Assembly (NCBI RefSeq): GCF_018531445.1
Contig: NZ_JAHDTH010000042.1
Span: 1-44,188 of the forward strand
Reading direction: 5' to 3'
Length of the DNA stretch: 44,188 nt
Source of the DNA: Pseudonocardia lacus
GTDB lineage: Bacteria; Actinomycetota; Actinomycetes; Mycobacteriales; Pseudonocardiaceae
Below the pieces are notes generated by a model. It was not told the origin of the DNA. It was given only the letters and a program-made list of their open reading frames with translations, and did no database searches. Made by a program: the position numbers and the translations under genes. This document shows, piece after piece, positions 1 to 7,568 of this stretch (positions within the stretch are counted from its first letter, which is position 1; every line of letters begins with the position of its first letter).

Positions 1-1341
1 GGGCGCTCCCACCTGCGCCCGACCCGCCCACGGCGACGCCGCGCGCCGTTGCGCGTCGTGGCGGGGCCAGTGCCGCGCCCAGCCGTCGGCCGGCCCGACC
101 GTGTCCACCGCGACCGGTCCGGTCAGCGCGGCGGCCTCCGCGGCGTCGCGCGGGTGCCCGGGCAGCGGGTTGCCGGCCGCGAACGCCTCCAGCGAGCGCA
201 GCAGCAGCCGCCGGTTCGCGGTGATGGCCCGGTCGGACACCCCGAGGCGCTCGACCGTGCGGTCCTGGATCGGCCCCATCGACTCGACCGCCCACTGGTC
301 GTGCACGTTGATGTCCAGGCCCATCCCGGTGTAGGTCAGCTCGCGCTGCTCGGTGGGGTCGAACCCCCAGTCGTTGGACCGGTTCCGCACGGGCCGGTAG
401 TCCGGCAGCGTGACCTCGGCCAACCGCTGCTGCAGCAGCGTCGGCTTGTCGGTCGGCTCGGCGAAGTCGTAGAGCACCATGTACCAGTGGTGGTGCTCGT
501 CGTCGACGGGCACGTGCCACTGGGTGAACACCTTCGTGTTGCCGAACGGGACGGTGAACGCGTTCGGGAACAGCAGGTTGGTGATCCGGACGTGCAGGTG
601 CTCCTCGGTGAGTCGGCGCAGCGCGAACACCCTCAGCCCGTGCTCGGCCGCCTCCACCTCGATGTCCGGTCGGAAGTTCTCGCCGACCAGCGCCGAGAGC
701 TTGCGCCCGGTGCCGGCCACCTCCTCGCTGAACTGCTGCCCGTAGGTCTCCCGCGGGTCCTCCCGCAGGAACCGGTGCAGGAACGACACGTGGCTCGGGT
801 CGATCCCGCCCTCCAGGCCCTGCAGCCAGTTGCAGTCCCACAGCCCCTTGAACGCGAAGGTGTACTCCTCGGGCGCGGTGAAGCAGTCGTAGGCCGGGAA
901 CGGCGGGGGATCGCCCGCGCCGAGGTAGGCGAAGACGATCCCGTTGCGCTCCGCGCACGGGTAGCCCGGGATCCGGACCTTCTCGCTGAACCGGCTGTGC
1001 TCGGGCTCGGCCGGCTGCTCGCGGCAGCGGCCGTCGGGGCCGTAGAGCCAGCCGTGGTAGAGGCAGCGCAGCCCGCCGTCCTCCAGCCGCCCGTAGGACA
1101 GGTCCACGCCGCGGTGCGCGCAGAACCGCCCGACCAGCGCCCACCCGCCGTCGGTCCCGTCGGCACCGGCGGTGCGGAACAGGACCAGGTCCTCACCCAG
1201 CAGCCGCACCGCCTTCACCGGGCGTTCCGCCGGCACCTCCGACACGAGCGCGGCCGGTTGCCAGTACGAGCGCAGCAGCCGGCCCAGCGGGGTGCCCGGG
1301 CCCGAACGGGTCAGCTTCTCGTTGTCCTCGCGACTCAGCAC
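1..1341 (-). CDS. Rieske non-heme iron ring-hydroxylating oxygenase, large subunit (C-terminus cut by window edge)
   Basis: The frame stays open for 447 codons to the left edge, so the N-terminus is complete and the C-terminus is missing. A GTG start at 1341 has a strong GGAGGAGG ribosome site about 5 nt upstream. The Rieske [2Fe-2S] motif is visible as C74-x-H76 and C93-x2-H96. Further on, N171 and E177 precede D181, H184 and H189, the bridging Asp and mononuclear-iron histidines typical of phthalate-dioxygenase-like oxygenases. Family knowledge: such enzymes add O2 to, or O-demethylate, aromatic or N-heterocyclic substrates using electrons from a separate reductase, which is not visible here. 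The substrate cannot be told from sequence. A small Cys/His protein lies just upstream on the same strand. Confidence 0.93.
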   Translation of the reverse strand, partial: MLSREDNEKLTRSGPGTPLGRLLRSYWQPAALVSEVPAERPVKAVRLLGEDLVLFRTAGADGTDGGWALVGRFCAHRGVDLSYGRLEDGGLRCLYHGWLYGPDGRCREQPAEPEHSRFSEKVRIPGYPCAERNGIVFAYLGAGDPPPFPAYDCFTAPEEYTFAFKGLWDCNWLQGLEGGIDPSHVSFLHRFLREDPRETYGQQFSEEVAGTGRKLSALVGENFRPDIEVEAAEHGLRVFALRRLTEEHLHVRITNLLFPNAFTVPFGNTKVFTQWHVPVDDEHHHWYMVLYDFAEPTDKPTLLQQRLAEVTLPDYRPVRNRSNDWGFDPTEQRELTYTGMGLDINVHDQWAVESMGPIQDRTVERLGVSDRAITANRRLLLRSLEAFAAGNPLPGHPRDAAEAAALTGPVAVDTVGPADGWARHWPRHDAQRRAASPWAGRAQVGAP

Positions 1342-1366
1342 CGGTGCCTCCTCCAGTCCGGGATCA

Positions 1367-1394
1367 ATATCAGGCACGATTGGATCCACTACAA
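1367..1394 (-). promoter_or_regulatory. Candidate promoter of the Rieske oxygenase gene
   Basis: Reading the minus strand, TTGTAG (1394-1389) is followed after 16 nt by TGATAT (1372-1367), about 25 nt before the GTG start. The patch is distinctly AT-richer than its surroundings. It suggests the oxygenase can be transcribed independently of the small upstream gene. No obvious operator palindrome was seen. Confidence 0.4.
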
Positions 1395-1438
1395 GCCCGT
1401 CCTCCGATCACCGATGGCCGACCGCCGCCGCGCGCGGC

Positions 1439-1612
1439 CTATCCGGACGTGTGCACCCCGCAGTCGGGCGCGGTCAGCAGGGCGTCCGGGGGCGTGCGCG
1501 GTCCGTTGATCAGGGTCGGGCACCGGCAGCCGAGCTCCAGCGCGGCGTCCGAGCCGGGCGGCGGTCGGCCCTCCGCCGGCACCGCCACCGGGTCGTGGTC
1601 GTCGGACGACAT
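1439..1612 (-). CDS. Small Cys/His protein, 57 aa, unknown function
   Basis: I chose the ATG at 1612 because GGAGGAGG lies 8 nt upstream, almost the same ribosome site as that of the oxygenase gene that follows 97 bp downstream. The frame extends further upstream without support. The C-terminal half reads GCRCPTLINGP, then a variable stretch, then DCGVHTSG, giving a C-x-C-P ... C-x2-H pattern that could bind a metal. Short actinobacterial proteins with a CxCPxxDN ... CPLH layout have a similar look, but I do not know an assigned function. Position suggests co-expression with the oxygenase. It could be a metal-handling or iron-sulfur accessory protein, which is inference only. Confidence 0.6.
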   Translation of the reverse strand: MSSDDHDPVAVPAEGRPPPGSDAALELGCRCPTLINGPRTPPDALLTAPDCGVHTSG

Positions 1613-1875
1613 CGAATCGCCTCCTCCAGCGGTCGTCGCCCGCGCCGGTCGCGCTGCGGCCGGCGCGGGCCCTCGCCCGACCAACGAAGCACGGCGGTGC
1701 GGGGACACGGTCCGACGCGGTGGACCCCCCGGCGGGACGAACGTCCTCCTCGACGCCGCCCGAACGACCCGTCTCCCGGGGTCCGACAGCCCGGGCGCGC
1801 GGGCGTCGCACGGGGGAGGGTCGGTGTCGGCGGGTCGTGCTCGGGGACCGGCCGCGGACACGGGAGGCGATGGGC

Positions 1876-2334
1876 ATGTCGGGCGGGTACTCGGAGCCGG
1901 TGATGGAGGTCCTCGACCCCGACGAGTGCTACCGGTTGCTGGCCACCCAGCAGATCGGTCGGCTCGCGGTCGTCGCCGGGTACTACCCGTTGATCCACCC
2001 GGTCAACTACGGCCTGGACCGCGGGGTGGTCGTGATCCGGATGGGGGAGGGGACGAAGCTCACCGCGGCCGACCACGCCAACGTCGCCTTCGAGGTCGAC
2101 GAGATCGACCGGCGCAGCCGCAGCGGCTGGAGCGTCCTGGTGCGCGGGCTGGCCGAGGAGGTCACCGCCGACCACCGGGCCGAGCTGGTCGCGCGCACCG
2201 AGGCCGCTGGGGTGCAGCCCTGGGCGCCCGGCGAGCACGGGCACTGGCTGCGGTTGATCCCGCAGGACATCAGCGGGCGGCGCATTGTCCCGGGCCGGCT
2301 CCCTCCGCCGTTCGAGGACGCGGCCTACCTCTGA
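1876..2334 (+). CDS. Pyridoxamine 5'-phosphate oxidase-family (PPOX/split-barrel) flavin-binding protein
   Basis: This 152-residue protein has the small split-barrel layout of single-domain PPOX proteins. It starts with LDPDECYRLLATQQIGRLAV, continues with YPLIHPVNYGLDRGVVVIR and ends with a GHWLRLIPQDISGRRI segment. Such proteins bind FMN, F420 or heme and often act as reductases or sensors; the ligand cannot be read from the sequence. Two ATGs lie 6 nt apart (1870 and 1876). The second is preferred because GGGAGG (1862-1867) is then 8 nt away instead of 2. It is transcribed divergently from the small Cys/His gene, and the roughly 260 bp between them hold no further gene. Confidence 0.85.
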   Translation: MSGGYSEPVMEVLDPDECYRLLATQQIGRLAVVAGYYPLIHPVNYGLDRGVVVIRMGEGTKLTAADHANVAFEVDEIDRRSRSGWSVLVRGLAEEVTADHRAELVARTEAAGVQPWAPGEHGHWLRLIPQDISGRRIVPGRLPPPFEDAAYL

Positions 2335-2433
2335 CCTGCCGGGGCGGGCGAGTCCCGTGCGGAGATGGGTGGGAGCCCGCGACCGCGGGCATCCCGGGCG
2401 GGATCACCGTCCGTCGCGCCCCGGAGACCCGTG

Positions 2434-3009
2434 ATGACCAACCCGCCGCAGACGGCAGCGCCCCGCTCACCGGGGCAGCGATGCCGCCCGGCCGCGGTGC
2501 GCCCGCTGATCGTCACCGCCGTGCTCGCCCCGCGGCTGCAGGAGCGGTTCGACCGGCTGCGGCGCCGGCACTTCCCGGCCGAGCGCAACCACCTCGCCGC
2601 GCACGTCACCCTGTTCCACTGCCTGCCCGGGCAGGAGGTGGACGCCGTGGCGTCCGCGCTCGCCGCGGTGACGGACCGCCCGGCCCCGTCCGCCGACGTG
2701 GTCGCGGTGCGGTTCCTCGGCCGGGGGGTGGCCTTCGACCTGCGCTCGCCCGAGCTGGACGCGGTGCGGGCCGAACTCGCCGGGCGGTGGGACGCGTTGC
2801 TGGTCCCGCAGGACCGGCGCCCGCACCGCCCGCACGTCACGGTGCAGAACAAGGTGGCGCCGGAGATCGCCCGGGCCCTGCACGCCGACCTCGCGGCCGC
2901 GTTCGTGCCCGAGACCGCGCCCGTGCCGGCGCTGGAGCTGTCGCGCTACCTCGGGGGTCCGTGGGAGCCGGTCTCGCACCACCCGTTCACCGGAGCCGGG
3001 CGGGACTGA
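2434..3009 (+). CDS. 2'-5' RNA ligase / cyclic phosphodiesterase family (2H phosphoesterase) protein
   Basis: The 191-residue protein carries the two HxTx motifs that define the 2H superfamily: HVTL at residues 57-60 and HVTV at 134-137, about 77 residues apart as expected. Family members hydrolyse or form 2',5'- or cyclic phosphodiester bonds in RNA or nucleotides; the physiological substrate is usually unknown. The ATG at 2434 follows a GGAG at about 10 nt. It lies 99 bp downstream of the PPOX gene on the same strand and may be cotranscribed with it. The sequence after its stop contains only a decayed gene on the other strand. Confidence 0.85.
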   Translation: MTNPPQTAAPRSPGQRCRPAAVRPLIVTAVLAPRLQERFDRLRRRHFPAERNHLAAHVTLFHCLPGQEVDAVASALAAVTDRPAPSADVVAVRFLGRGVAFDLRSPELDAVRAELAGRWDALLVPQDRRPHRPHVTVQNKVAPEIARALHADLAAAFVPETAPVPALELSRYLGGPWEPVSHHPFTGAGRD

Positions 3010-3199
3010 CCGGGCCCGGCCGAGCACCGCCACTCCGTCGGCGCCGGGCGTCGCGGAGGCCCCGAGCGGCACCGCGGCCTCGACCAGGGCCGTGGTCCGT
3101 CGTGGGCAGCGACGGATCTTCCAGCTCGTGCCGATGGTCGGGGTTGGCCGAATGGTCGACCCGTACCCGGACAACGGCCGAGCGCGGATCCGCTGGGCA

Positions 3200-3483
3200 G
3201 CGCAAATTCGCCCGGTACGCCTCTTCCTGCCGGCACCGGGCGCCGCCGACCAGCATGACCCGCCGCCGGCCGCGGCCAGCGCCGGTTTGTGCGCGCCTCA
3301 GCAGGTTGGAAAGAGCACTGACGGCACCGACGACACCGGGGTCGAGTCCCAGTGCATCGGTGTAGTACGCGCCGACCGCGAGGCCTGTCGATACCAGCGC
3401 GGCGGAGTCGAGGTAGGAGGCCATGCCTGCCAGGACGGTGGTGCGCCACGGGTGGGCGGCGGGGGAGGGGATCCAATGCTCAC
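3200..3483 (-). pseudogene. MFS transporter remnant (first membrane segments only, frameshifted)
   Basis: A GTG at 3483 with GAGGAG about 6 nt upstream looks like the original start and gives VSIGSP. The transporter-like reading then continues in another frame (about 3466-3305) as HPWRTTVLAGMASYLD followed by ALVSTGLAVGAYYTDALGLD. These are the first transmembrane helix and loop of major-facilitator sugar transporters. The shift coincides with a C-rich run at about 3465-3475. After about 55 residues the match is lost; a GRRRV-like piece near 3250 may be what remains of the loop between helices 2 and 3. The left boundary is approximate. It follows the GH1 and GH78-remnant genes on the same strand, so it was probably the sugar importer of that operon. 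The stretch 3010-3200 shows nothing I recognise. Confidence 0.6.
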
Positions 3484-3551
3484 CGGGTTCTCCTCGTCGA
3501 GTGGACCGGGGCCCGCGGGGACGACATGGCACCGCGGACGAGCGGAGTGGG

Positions 3552-3563
3552 TGAAACGTTTCA
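3552..3563. promoter_or_regulatory. LacI-family-type operator palindrome TGAAACGTTTCA
   Basis: A perfect 12-bp palindrome sits between the GH78 remnant and the MFS remnant, and its right end supplies the stop codon of the GH78 remnant. The GAAACGTTTC core is a common LacI-family operator form in bacteria. It would have been placed to control the MFS gene about 70 bp downstream on the minus strand. No LacI-family gene is in this window. Confidence 0.55.
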
Positions 3564-4492
3564 GGCGCCGCTCAGCCGGCAGACCCCCGCTGGTCCACCA
3601 CAGGTTCCCGCAGGGTCGTGGCGTCCCCCGGGTAGGGTGGTCACGGGATGCCCCGGCAGCGCCAGCGTGGCGGTGGCGCCGCGCGGCACCTCCACGGTCA
3701 TCTCCCAGACCTCGTCGGTGCGCATCCAGGACACGGCCGCCCGGCCGCGGACGGTGTCGTGGGCGATCCTGGCCCAGCGGACCCGGTCGTCCTGCACGGG
3801 CGCGACGGTGAGCGCGGACCAGTCCGGTGCGGTGGCGGCGAGCCCGCCGATGCGCTGCTGGATCCACGCCGACGCGGCACCCAGGAAGTAGTTGGTTGAG
3901 CGAGCGCGCGGTCACGTCCCAGGACTCCATCAGGGTCTGTGACCCGGCGGCGAACCACGCCCCCCAGCCGGGTCGGGTGCGGCGGATCGCCACGGTGACG
4001 GCGAGGTCGGGGCGGCCGAGGTCGGTCAGCACGGGCAGCAGGTGCTTGGCCGCGGCCGCGCCGCAGTCCAGGTGCTCGGCGCACGGTGCTCGACGTCCTC
4101 GACTAGCCCCGCGCCCACGGCGACCCGGGCATCGGCGGGCACGGCGTCGAAGGCCAGCGGCAGCACGTTCACCGCTTGGCGGTAGCCGGCCTCCGGCGAC
4201 CGGTACGTGCCGGACGCGGCGTCGACCGCGAGCACCTCGCCGTCGAGGGTGCACAGTTCCAACTGCCCGTCCGCGTCGCCCGGGCCCGCGTCGGAGCTGG
4301 GGGAGACCAGGTCGACCGAGATTGCGGGACCGGGCCGGTGGTGGCGACGGTCTGGCCGAGCCACTGCCCCGCGCCGACCCACTCGACGTGGTCGAAGTCG
4401 ACCGACCGGGTCGTGCGGGTCGCGGCGTCGGTGCTGCGGCCGATCCACGTCGCGGACCAGCCGACGGGGCGGGATGGGCTACCGGTCGTCAC
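3561..4492 (-). pseudogene. GH78 alpha-L-rhamnosidase remnant (internal deletion, three frame changes)
   Basis: The GTG at 4492 follows GGAGG by 5 nt and gives VTTGSPSRPVGWSATWIG, a plausible GH78 N-terminus. The reading then moves through different frames: a piece around 4320-4100 (SGTYRSPEAGYRQAVNVL), one around 4090-3900 (AAAAKHLLPVLTDLGRPDLA and SQTLMESWDVTARSLN), and a last one to 3561 (NYFLGAASAWIQQRIGGL, then GRAAVSWMRTDEVWEMTV). These match the C-terminal half of the GH78 catalytic domain and the trailing beta domain. The central part with the D-E-R-x-G-W-T-G-D motif is gone. One shift is visible as a single extra T at 3892-3893: removing it restores SLNHYFLG. It begins 63 bp after the GH1 gene, as in an ancestral operon. 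It is not a simple copy of the intact GH78 gene. Confidence 0.8.
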
Positions 4493-4555
4493 AGTGTCCT
4501 CCGAGCGCGGTCTCCCGCGGGTTCTCCAGCGGGCGTGGGGCGGGCGGGACCGTTG

Positions 4556-5797
4556 TCACCCTCCGCGGAGTGCATCGAGGCGGCCCGTGGCGGCGACCCG
4601 GGCGAAGGCGAAGGCGCTGGCCTTCGGGGTCCGGATGAAGTCGTTGCCGCGGTCGACGGCGATGAGCCCGAACCTGGGTCCCCAGCCCGCCGCCCACTCG
4701 AAGTTGTCGAAGGCCGACCAGTGCAGGTAGCCGCGCACGTCGACCCCTTCGCGGCGGGCGCGGGCCACGGCCGCGAGGTGGGACTCCAAGTAGTCGAGGC
4801 GTTCGTCGTCGTCCTCGGTGGCGATGCCGTTCTCGGTGACGTAGAGCGGCAGGCCGGTCCGGGCGGCGCGGTGCAGCATGGTGGTGAGCCCGTCGGGGTG
4901 GACCGCCCAGCCCATCTGGGTGCGCGCGTAGCCGGGCGGCGGCTCGGCGGACAGCGTCGGGGAGTCGGGGTCGACCCACTGCCTGCGGTAGTACTGCACG
5001 CCCAGCCAGTCGCCCCCGTCGTACGGGCTGAGGCCGTCCAGGTGGAGATCGACGATCTCGCTGCGCAGGTCGTGGCAGAAGGCTCGGCAGGCCTCGTCGT
5101 CGCGGGCCGGGGTCAGCAGCGGCAACTGCACGACGAGGCCGGTCCGGGCCGCGGATTCGTCACGCATGGCGCGCACGGCGGTGTGGTGCGCGTCGAGCAG
5201 CACCCGCCCGACGCACTTCCACAGCGTCGGGTTGGAGATCGACGGCGGGTGGTAGCCCTCGAGGTAGCCGTGCAGGGCGATCATCTGGGGTTCGTTGACG
5301 GTGCAGACGAAGGGCATGAGCTCGCCCAGCTCCGCGCCGACGTGGCGGCAGTAGCGCTCGAACCGCTCGACGGCGTCGGGGGCGAGCCAGCCGCCGCGGG
5401 CGGCGAACCAGCGGGGGAGGGTGAAGTGGTGCAGCGTCACGAACGCCGTCAGCCCCTGGTCGGCCAGCGCGGTGAGCACGCGGCGGTAGTGGGCGATCGC
5501 GCTGCGGCTGAGCTCACCGGGTGCGGGTTCGATCCGGGCCCACTCCACCGACAGGCGGTGGCAGTTGTGGCCGAGCGACTTCAGCAGGGCGAAGTCGTCG
5601 GCGTAGCGGTGGTACTGGTCGATGCCGTCGCCGGAGGACTCGCGCGCGGGTGCGGCCGGGTCGTGCTCGAAGTCCCACCAGTCGCTGTTGGTGTTGCCGC
5701 CCTCGACCTGGTGGGCGGCGGTCGCGCTGCCCCACAGGAAGTCGGCGGGGAAGTCGGCGTCCGCGTTCGCGCGCGCGGAGTCGTCGGTCACGGTCAT
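4556..5797 (-). CDS. Glycoside hydrolase family 1 beta-glycosidase
   Basis: The 413-residue protein has the full GH1 frame. The N-terminus reads FLWGSATAAHQVEGG, the acid/base Glu is E169 in the T-x-NEP motif (CTVNEPQMIALHGY), and the nucleophile is E322 in YVTENGIA. The C-terminal WSAFDNFEWAAGWGPRFGL is the glycone-binding region. There is no signal peptide, so it should act in the cytoplasm on imported beta-glucosides or related glycosides with retention of configuration. The ATG at 5797 has GGGAG 8 nt upstream. It is divergent from the ROK gene and leads an operon whose following genes have decayed. Together with rhamnosidases it fits degradation of rhamnose-glucose conjugates such as plant glycosides, which is inference. 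Confidence 0.93.
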   Translation of the reverse strand: MTVTDDSARANADADFPADFLWGSATAAHQVEGGNTNSDWWDFEHDPAAPARESSGDGIDQYHRYADDFALLKSLGHNCHRLSVEWARIEPAPGELSRSAIAHYRRVLTALADQGLTAFVTLHHFTLPRWFAARGGWLAPDAVERFERYCRHVGAELGELMPFVCTVNEPQMIALHGYLEGYHPPSISNPTLWKCVGRVLLDAHHTAVRAMRDESAARTGLVVQLPLLTPARDDEACRAFCHDLRSEIVDLHLDGLSPYDGGDWLGVQYYRRQWVDPDSPTLSAEPPPGYARTQMGWAVHPDGLTTMLHRAARTGLPLYVTENGIATEDDDERLDYLESHLAAVARARREGVDVRGYLHWSAFDNFEWAAGWGPRFGLIAVDRGNDFIRTPKASAFAFARVAATGRLDALRGG

Positions 5798-5845
5798 CAG
5801 CGGCTCCCAACGGGCGCTCAGCGACCCTCGCCCCGGCGCTGCGGT

Positions 5846-5874
5846 AGGTTATGTCCCTGAAGGACATATCTCAA
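5846..5874 (-). promoter_or_regulatory. GH1 promoter with an operator palindrome inside its spacer
   Basis: On the minus strand, TTGAGA (5874-5869) and TAACCT (5851-5846) are separated by exactly 17 nt. The inverted repeat TATGTCC-CTGAA-GGACATA (5850-5868) fills that spacer. A related palindrome occupies the same place in the ABC-transporter promoter at 7338-7366, with 14 of 19 central positions identical on the plus strand. Binding of a repressor here would block RNA polymerase directly; the adjacent ROK protein is the obvious candidate. Confidence 0.7.
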
Positions 5875-6035
5875 CCCTCCGGATCGAAAGCCTGGTCACA
5901 TGGGTCCGGCGAAGATGCGAGCGGAGCGGGCGACGGGGACCTACGATGTCGTGGGGTCGCGCCGGGTGGCGGGGCTGTAGCGGGGCCATCACCGTCCGAG
6001 CGCCTCGACGGCTCGGGACGGAGGGGAGCTGACAG

Positions 6036-7301
6036 GTGACGGGGCGAGCCGCGCTGGTGCCGTTCGACAGCCTCTTCCCCGTGCTCGACCTGCTGCGTTC
6101 GGTCGGCCCCATCACCCGCTCGGAGCTCGTCCGGGCCACCGGGCTGACGCGCAAGGTCGTCTCGCAGCGGGTCGACGAGCTCATCGCCGCCGGGTTCGCC
6201 GAGGAGAGCGGGATGGGCCCGTCGACGGGGGGCCGCGCCCCCCGCGAGGTCCGGTTCCGCCCCGGCGAGGCGCACGTCCTGGTGGCCGAGCTCGCCTCCA
6301 CGAGCATGACCGTCGGGATCGCGGACCTGGGCGGGTCCGTCATCGCCCAGGCGCACGAGGCCGCCGGTGTGGTCGCCGGCCCGGACGCGGCGATCGACCA
6401 CGTCGAGGAGCTGTTCGACGAGCTGCTGGCGGCCCGCCCGCCCGGCAGCCCGCCCGTGTGGGGCGTCGGCATCGGTGTGCCCGGCCCGGTGGCCACCGCG
6501 ACCGGGCGCCCGGTCGGAGCGCTGTCCATCCCGGAGTGGGCGCAGTACCCGGTCCGCGAGCGGCTCGCGGCGCGCTACGACGTCCCGGTGTGGGTGGAGA
6601 ACGACGCCAACCTGATGGCGCTGGGCGAGCTGCGGGCCGGGATCGCGCGCACCCACCGCGACGTGCTGTTCATCGAGATCGCGGACGGCATCGGCGGAGC
6701 CGTGGTGGCGTCCGGGGAGCTGCACCGCGGCGCACTGGGCTTCGCCGGCGAGTTCGGGCACATCGTCGTCGACCCCGCGGTGACCGAGCGGTGCTGGTGC
6801 GGCCGGACCGGGTGCCTCACCCAGGTCGCCGGCGGTCGGGCACTCGCGCGGCAAGGGCAGCTGGCCGCGCGCGAGGGCCGCAGCCGGATCCTCGCCGCGA
6901 TCGCCGCCCAGGGCCGGCGGATATCGGCCCGCGAGGTCTTCACGGCCGCGGCGGCGGGCGACCCGGTCAGCGCGCAGATCCTCACCCGGGCCGGCGAACA
7001 CCTCGGAGCGGTGACGGCCGTGCTGGTCAGTGCGTTCAACCCCTCGTTGGTCCTGGTCGACGCCGGGTTCGTCAGCATCGACGACCCGCTCGTGGCCGCG
7101 TTCCGCGCCACCGTCCTGGACCGGTGCCTGCCCGCGGCGGGAGGCCTGCAGTTCGCGGTCTCGCCGCTGGGCAACTCCGCGGGGCTCATCGGCGCAGCCT
7201 TCACCGTCGTCGACGCCCTGTTCTCCGCGCGCCACCTCGATCAATGGTGCGCTCAGGGCAGCCCGGTCGGCCTGGCGGACGTCATCCACAAGAATCCGTA
7301 G
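6036..7301 (+). CDS. ROK-family transcriptional regulator
   Basis: The 421-residue protein has an N-terminal winged helix (LLRSVGPITRSELVRATGL through RVDELIAAGFAEE) followed by a ROK sugar-kinase-like domain. The kinase-like part shows VENDANLMALGE and FAGEFGHIVVD, and the ROK zinc motif appears as C253-W-C255-G-x2-G-C260. The usual Glu after that last Cys is Thr. The GTG at 6036 is preceded by GGAGGGGAG. ROK regulators of the NagC/Mlc/XylR type repress sugar-uptake and glycosidase genes until an intracellular sugar or sugar phosphate binds. It lies between GH1 (divergent) and the ABC importer (same strand), and both promoters carry a shared palindrome, so it is the likely local repressor. 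No clear promoter of its own was found in 5875-6035. Confidence 0.92.
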   Translation: MTGRAALVPFDSLFPVLDLLRSVGPITRSELVRATGLTRKVVSQRVDELIAAGFAEESGMGPSTGGRAPREVRFRPGEAHVLVAELASTSMTVGIADLGGSVIAQAHEAAGVVAGPDAAIDHVEELFDELLAARPPGSPPVWGVGIGVPGPVATATGRPVGALSIPEWAQYPVRERLAARYDVPVWVENDANLMALGELRAGIARTHRDVLFIEIADGIGGAVVASGELHRGALGFAGEFGHIVVDPAVTERCWCGRTGCLTQVAGGRALARQGQLAAREGRSRILAAIAAQGRRISAREVFTAAAAGDPVSAQILTRAGEHLGAVTAVLVSAFNPSLVLVDAGFVSIDDPLVAAFRATVLDRCLPAAGGLQFAVSPLGNSAGLIGAAFTVVDALFSARHLDQWCAQGSPVGLADVIHKNP

Positions 7302-7337
7302 CTCTGATCCGGTCGGGCCCGCTGCGGCTGCATCGCC

Positions 7338-7366
7338 TTGACTTCCGTCCCTGAGGGTCGTAAGTT
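7338..7366 (+). promoter_or_regulatory. ABC-importer promoter with overlapping 25-bp palindrome
   Basis: TTGACT (7338-7343) and TAAGTT (7361-7366) are separated by 17 nt. An imperfect palindrome centred on 7353 (7341-7365; 10 of 12 base pairs match, core CCCTGAGGG) covers the spacer and both box edges. It shares the GTCCCTGA core and flanking positions with the GH1 promoter palindrome. The start site would be near 7373, leaving a leader of nearly 200 nt before the binding-protein gene. Confidence 0.7.
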
Positions 7367-7526
7367 TCGGCGCGCTGAGTCGGCACTGTGATCTGCATTT
7401 CAGTAGGCGGTGCTCTCCGTCGCCGCCGGCGTCCAGCGGTGGTCGCTCCCAGCCGGGTCACACCTCCTGCTATCCGTCCGTCGCGGCACTGCCACCACTG
7501 GTCACCGGCGGACCGCTGCAGCCGAA

Positions 7527-7540
7527 TTGAATCGTTTCAA
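7527..7540. promoter_or_regulatory. Second operator-like palindrome TTGAATCGTTTCAA in the ABC leader
   Basis: Thirteen-of-fourteen-like symmetry is visible: 6 of 7 base pairs match (TTGAA...TTCAA with a central CG). It is 28 bp before the start codon of the binding protein and resembles the palindrome at 3552-3563 (TGAAACGTTTCA). It could be a downstream roadblock operator for a LacI-family regulator encoded elsewhere. No clear promoter adjoins it. Confidence 0.5.
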
Positions 7541-7568
7541 CAGTCGATGGGGACTTTGGAGGCGCGTC

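Noticed and set aside
49..1509. A 486-codon open frame on the plus strand over the Rieske gene
   Set aside because: It is the antisense shadow of the oxygenase. It has no domain sense and a skewed composition caused by high GC content.
2467..3174. A 235-codon minus-strand frame covering 3010-3174 as a possible extra gene
   Set aside because: Most of it is antisense to the 2H phosphoesterase gene, and the short non-overlapping part matches nothing I recognise.
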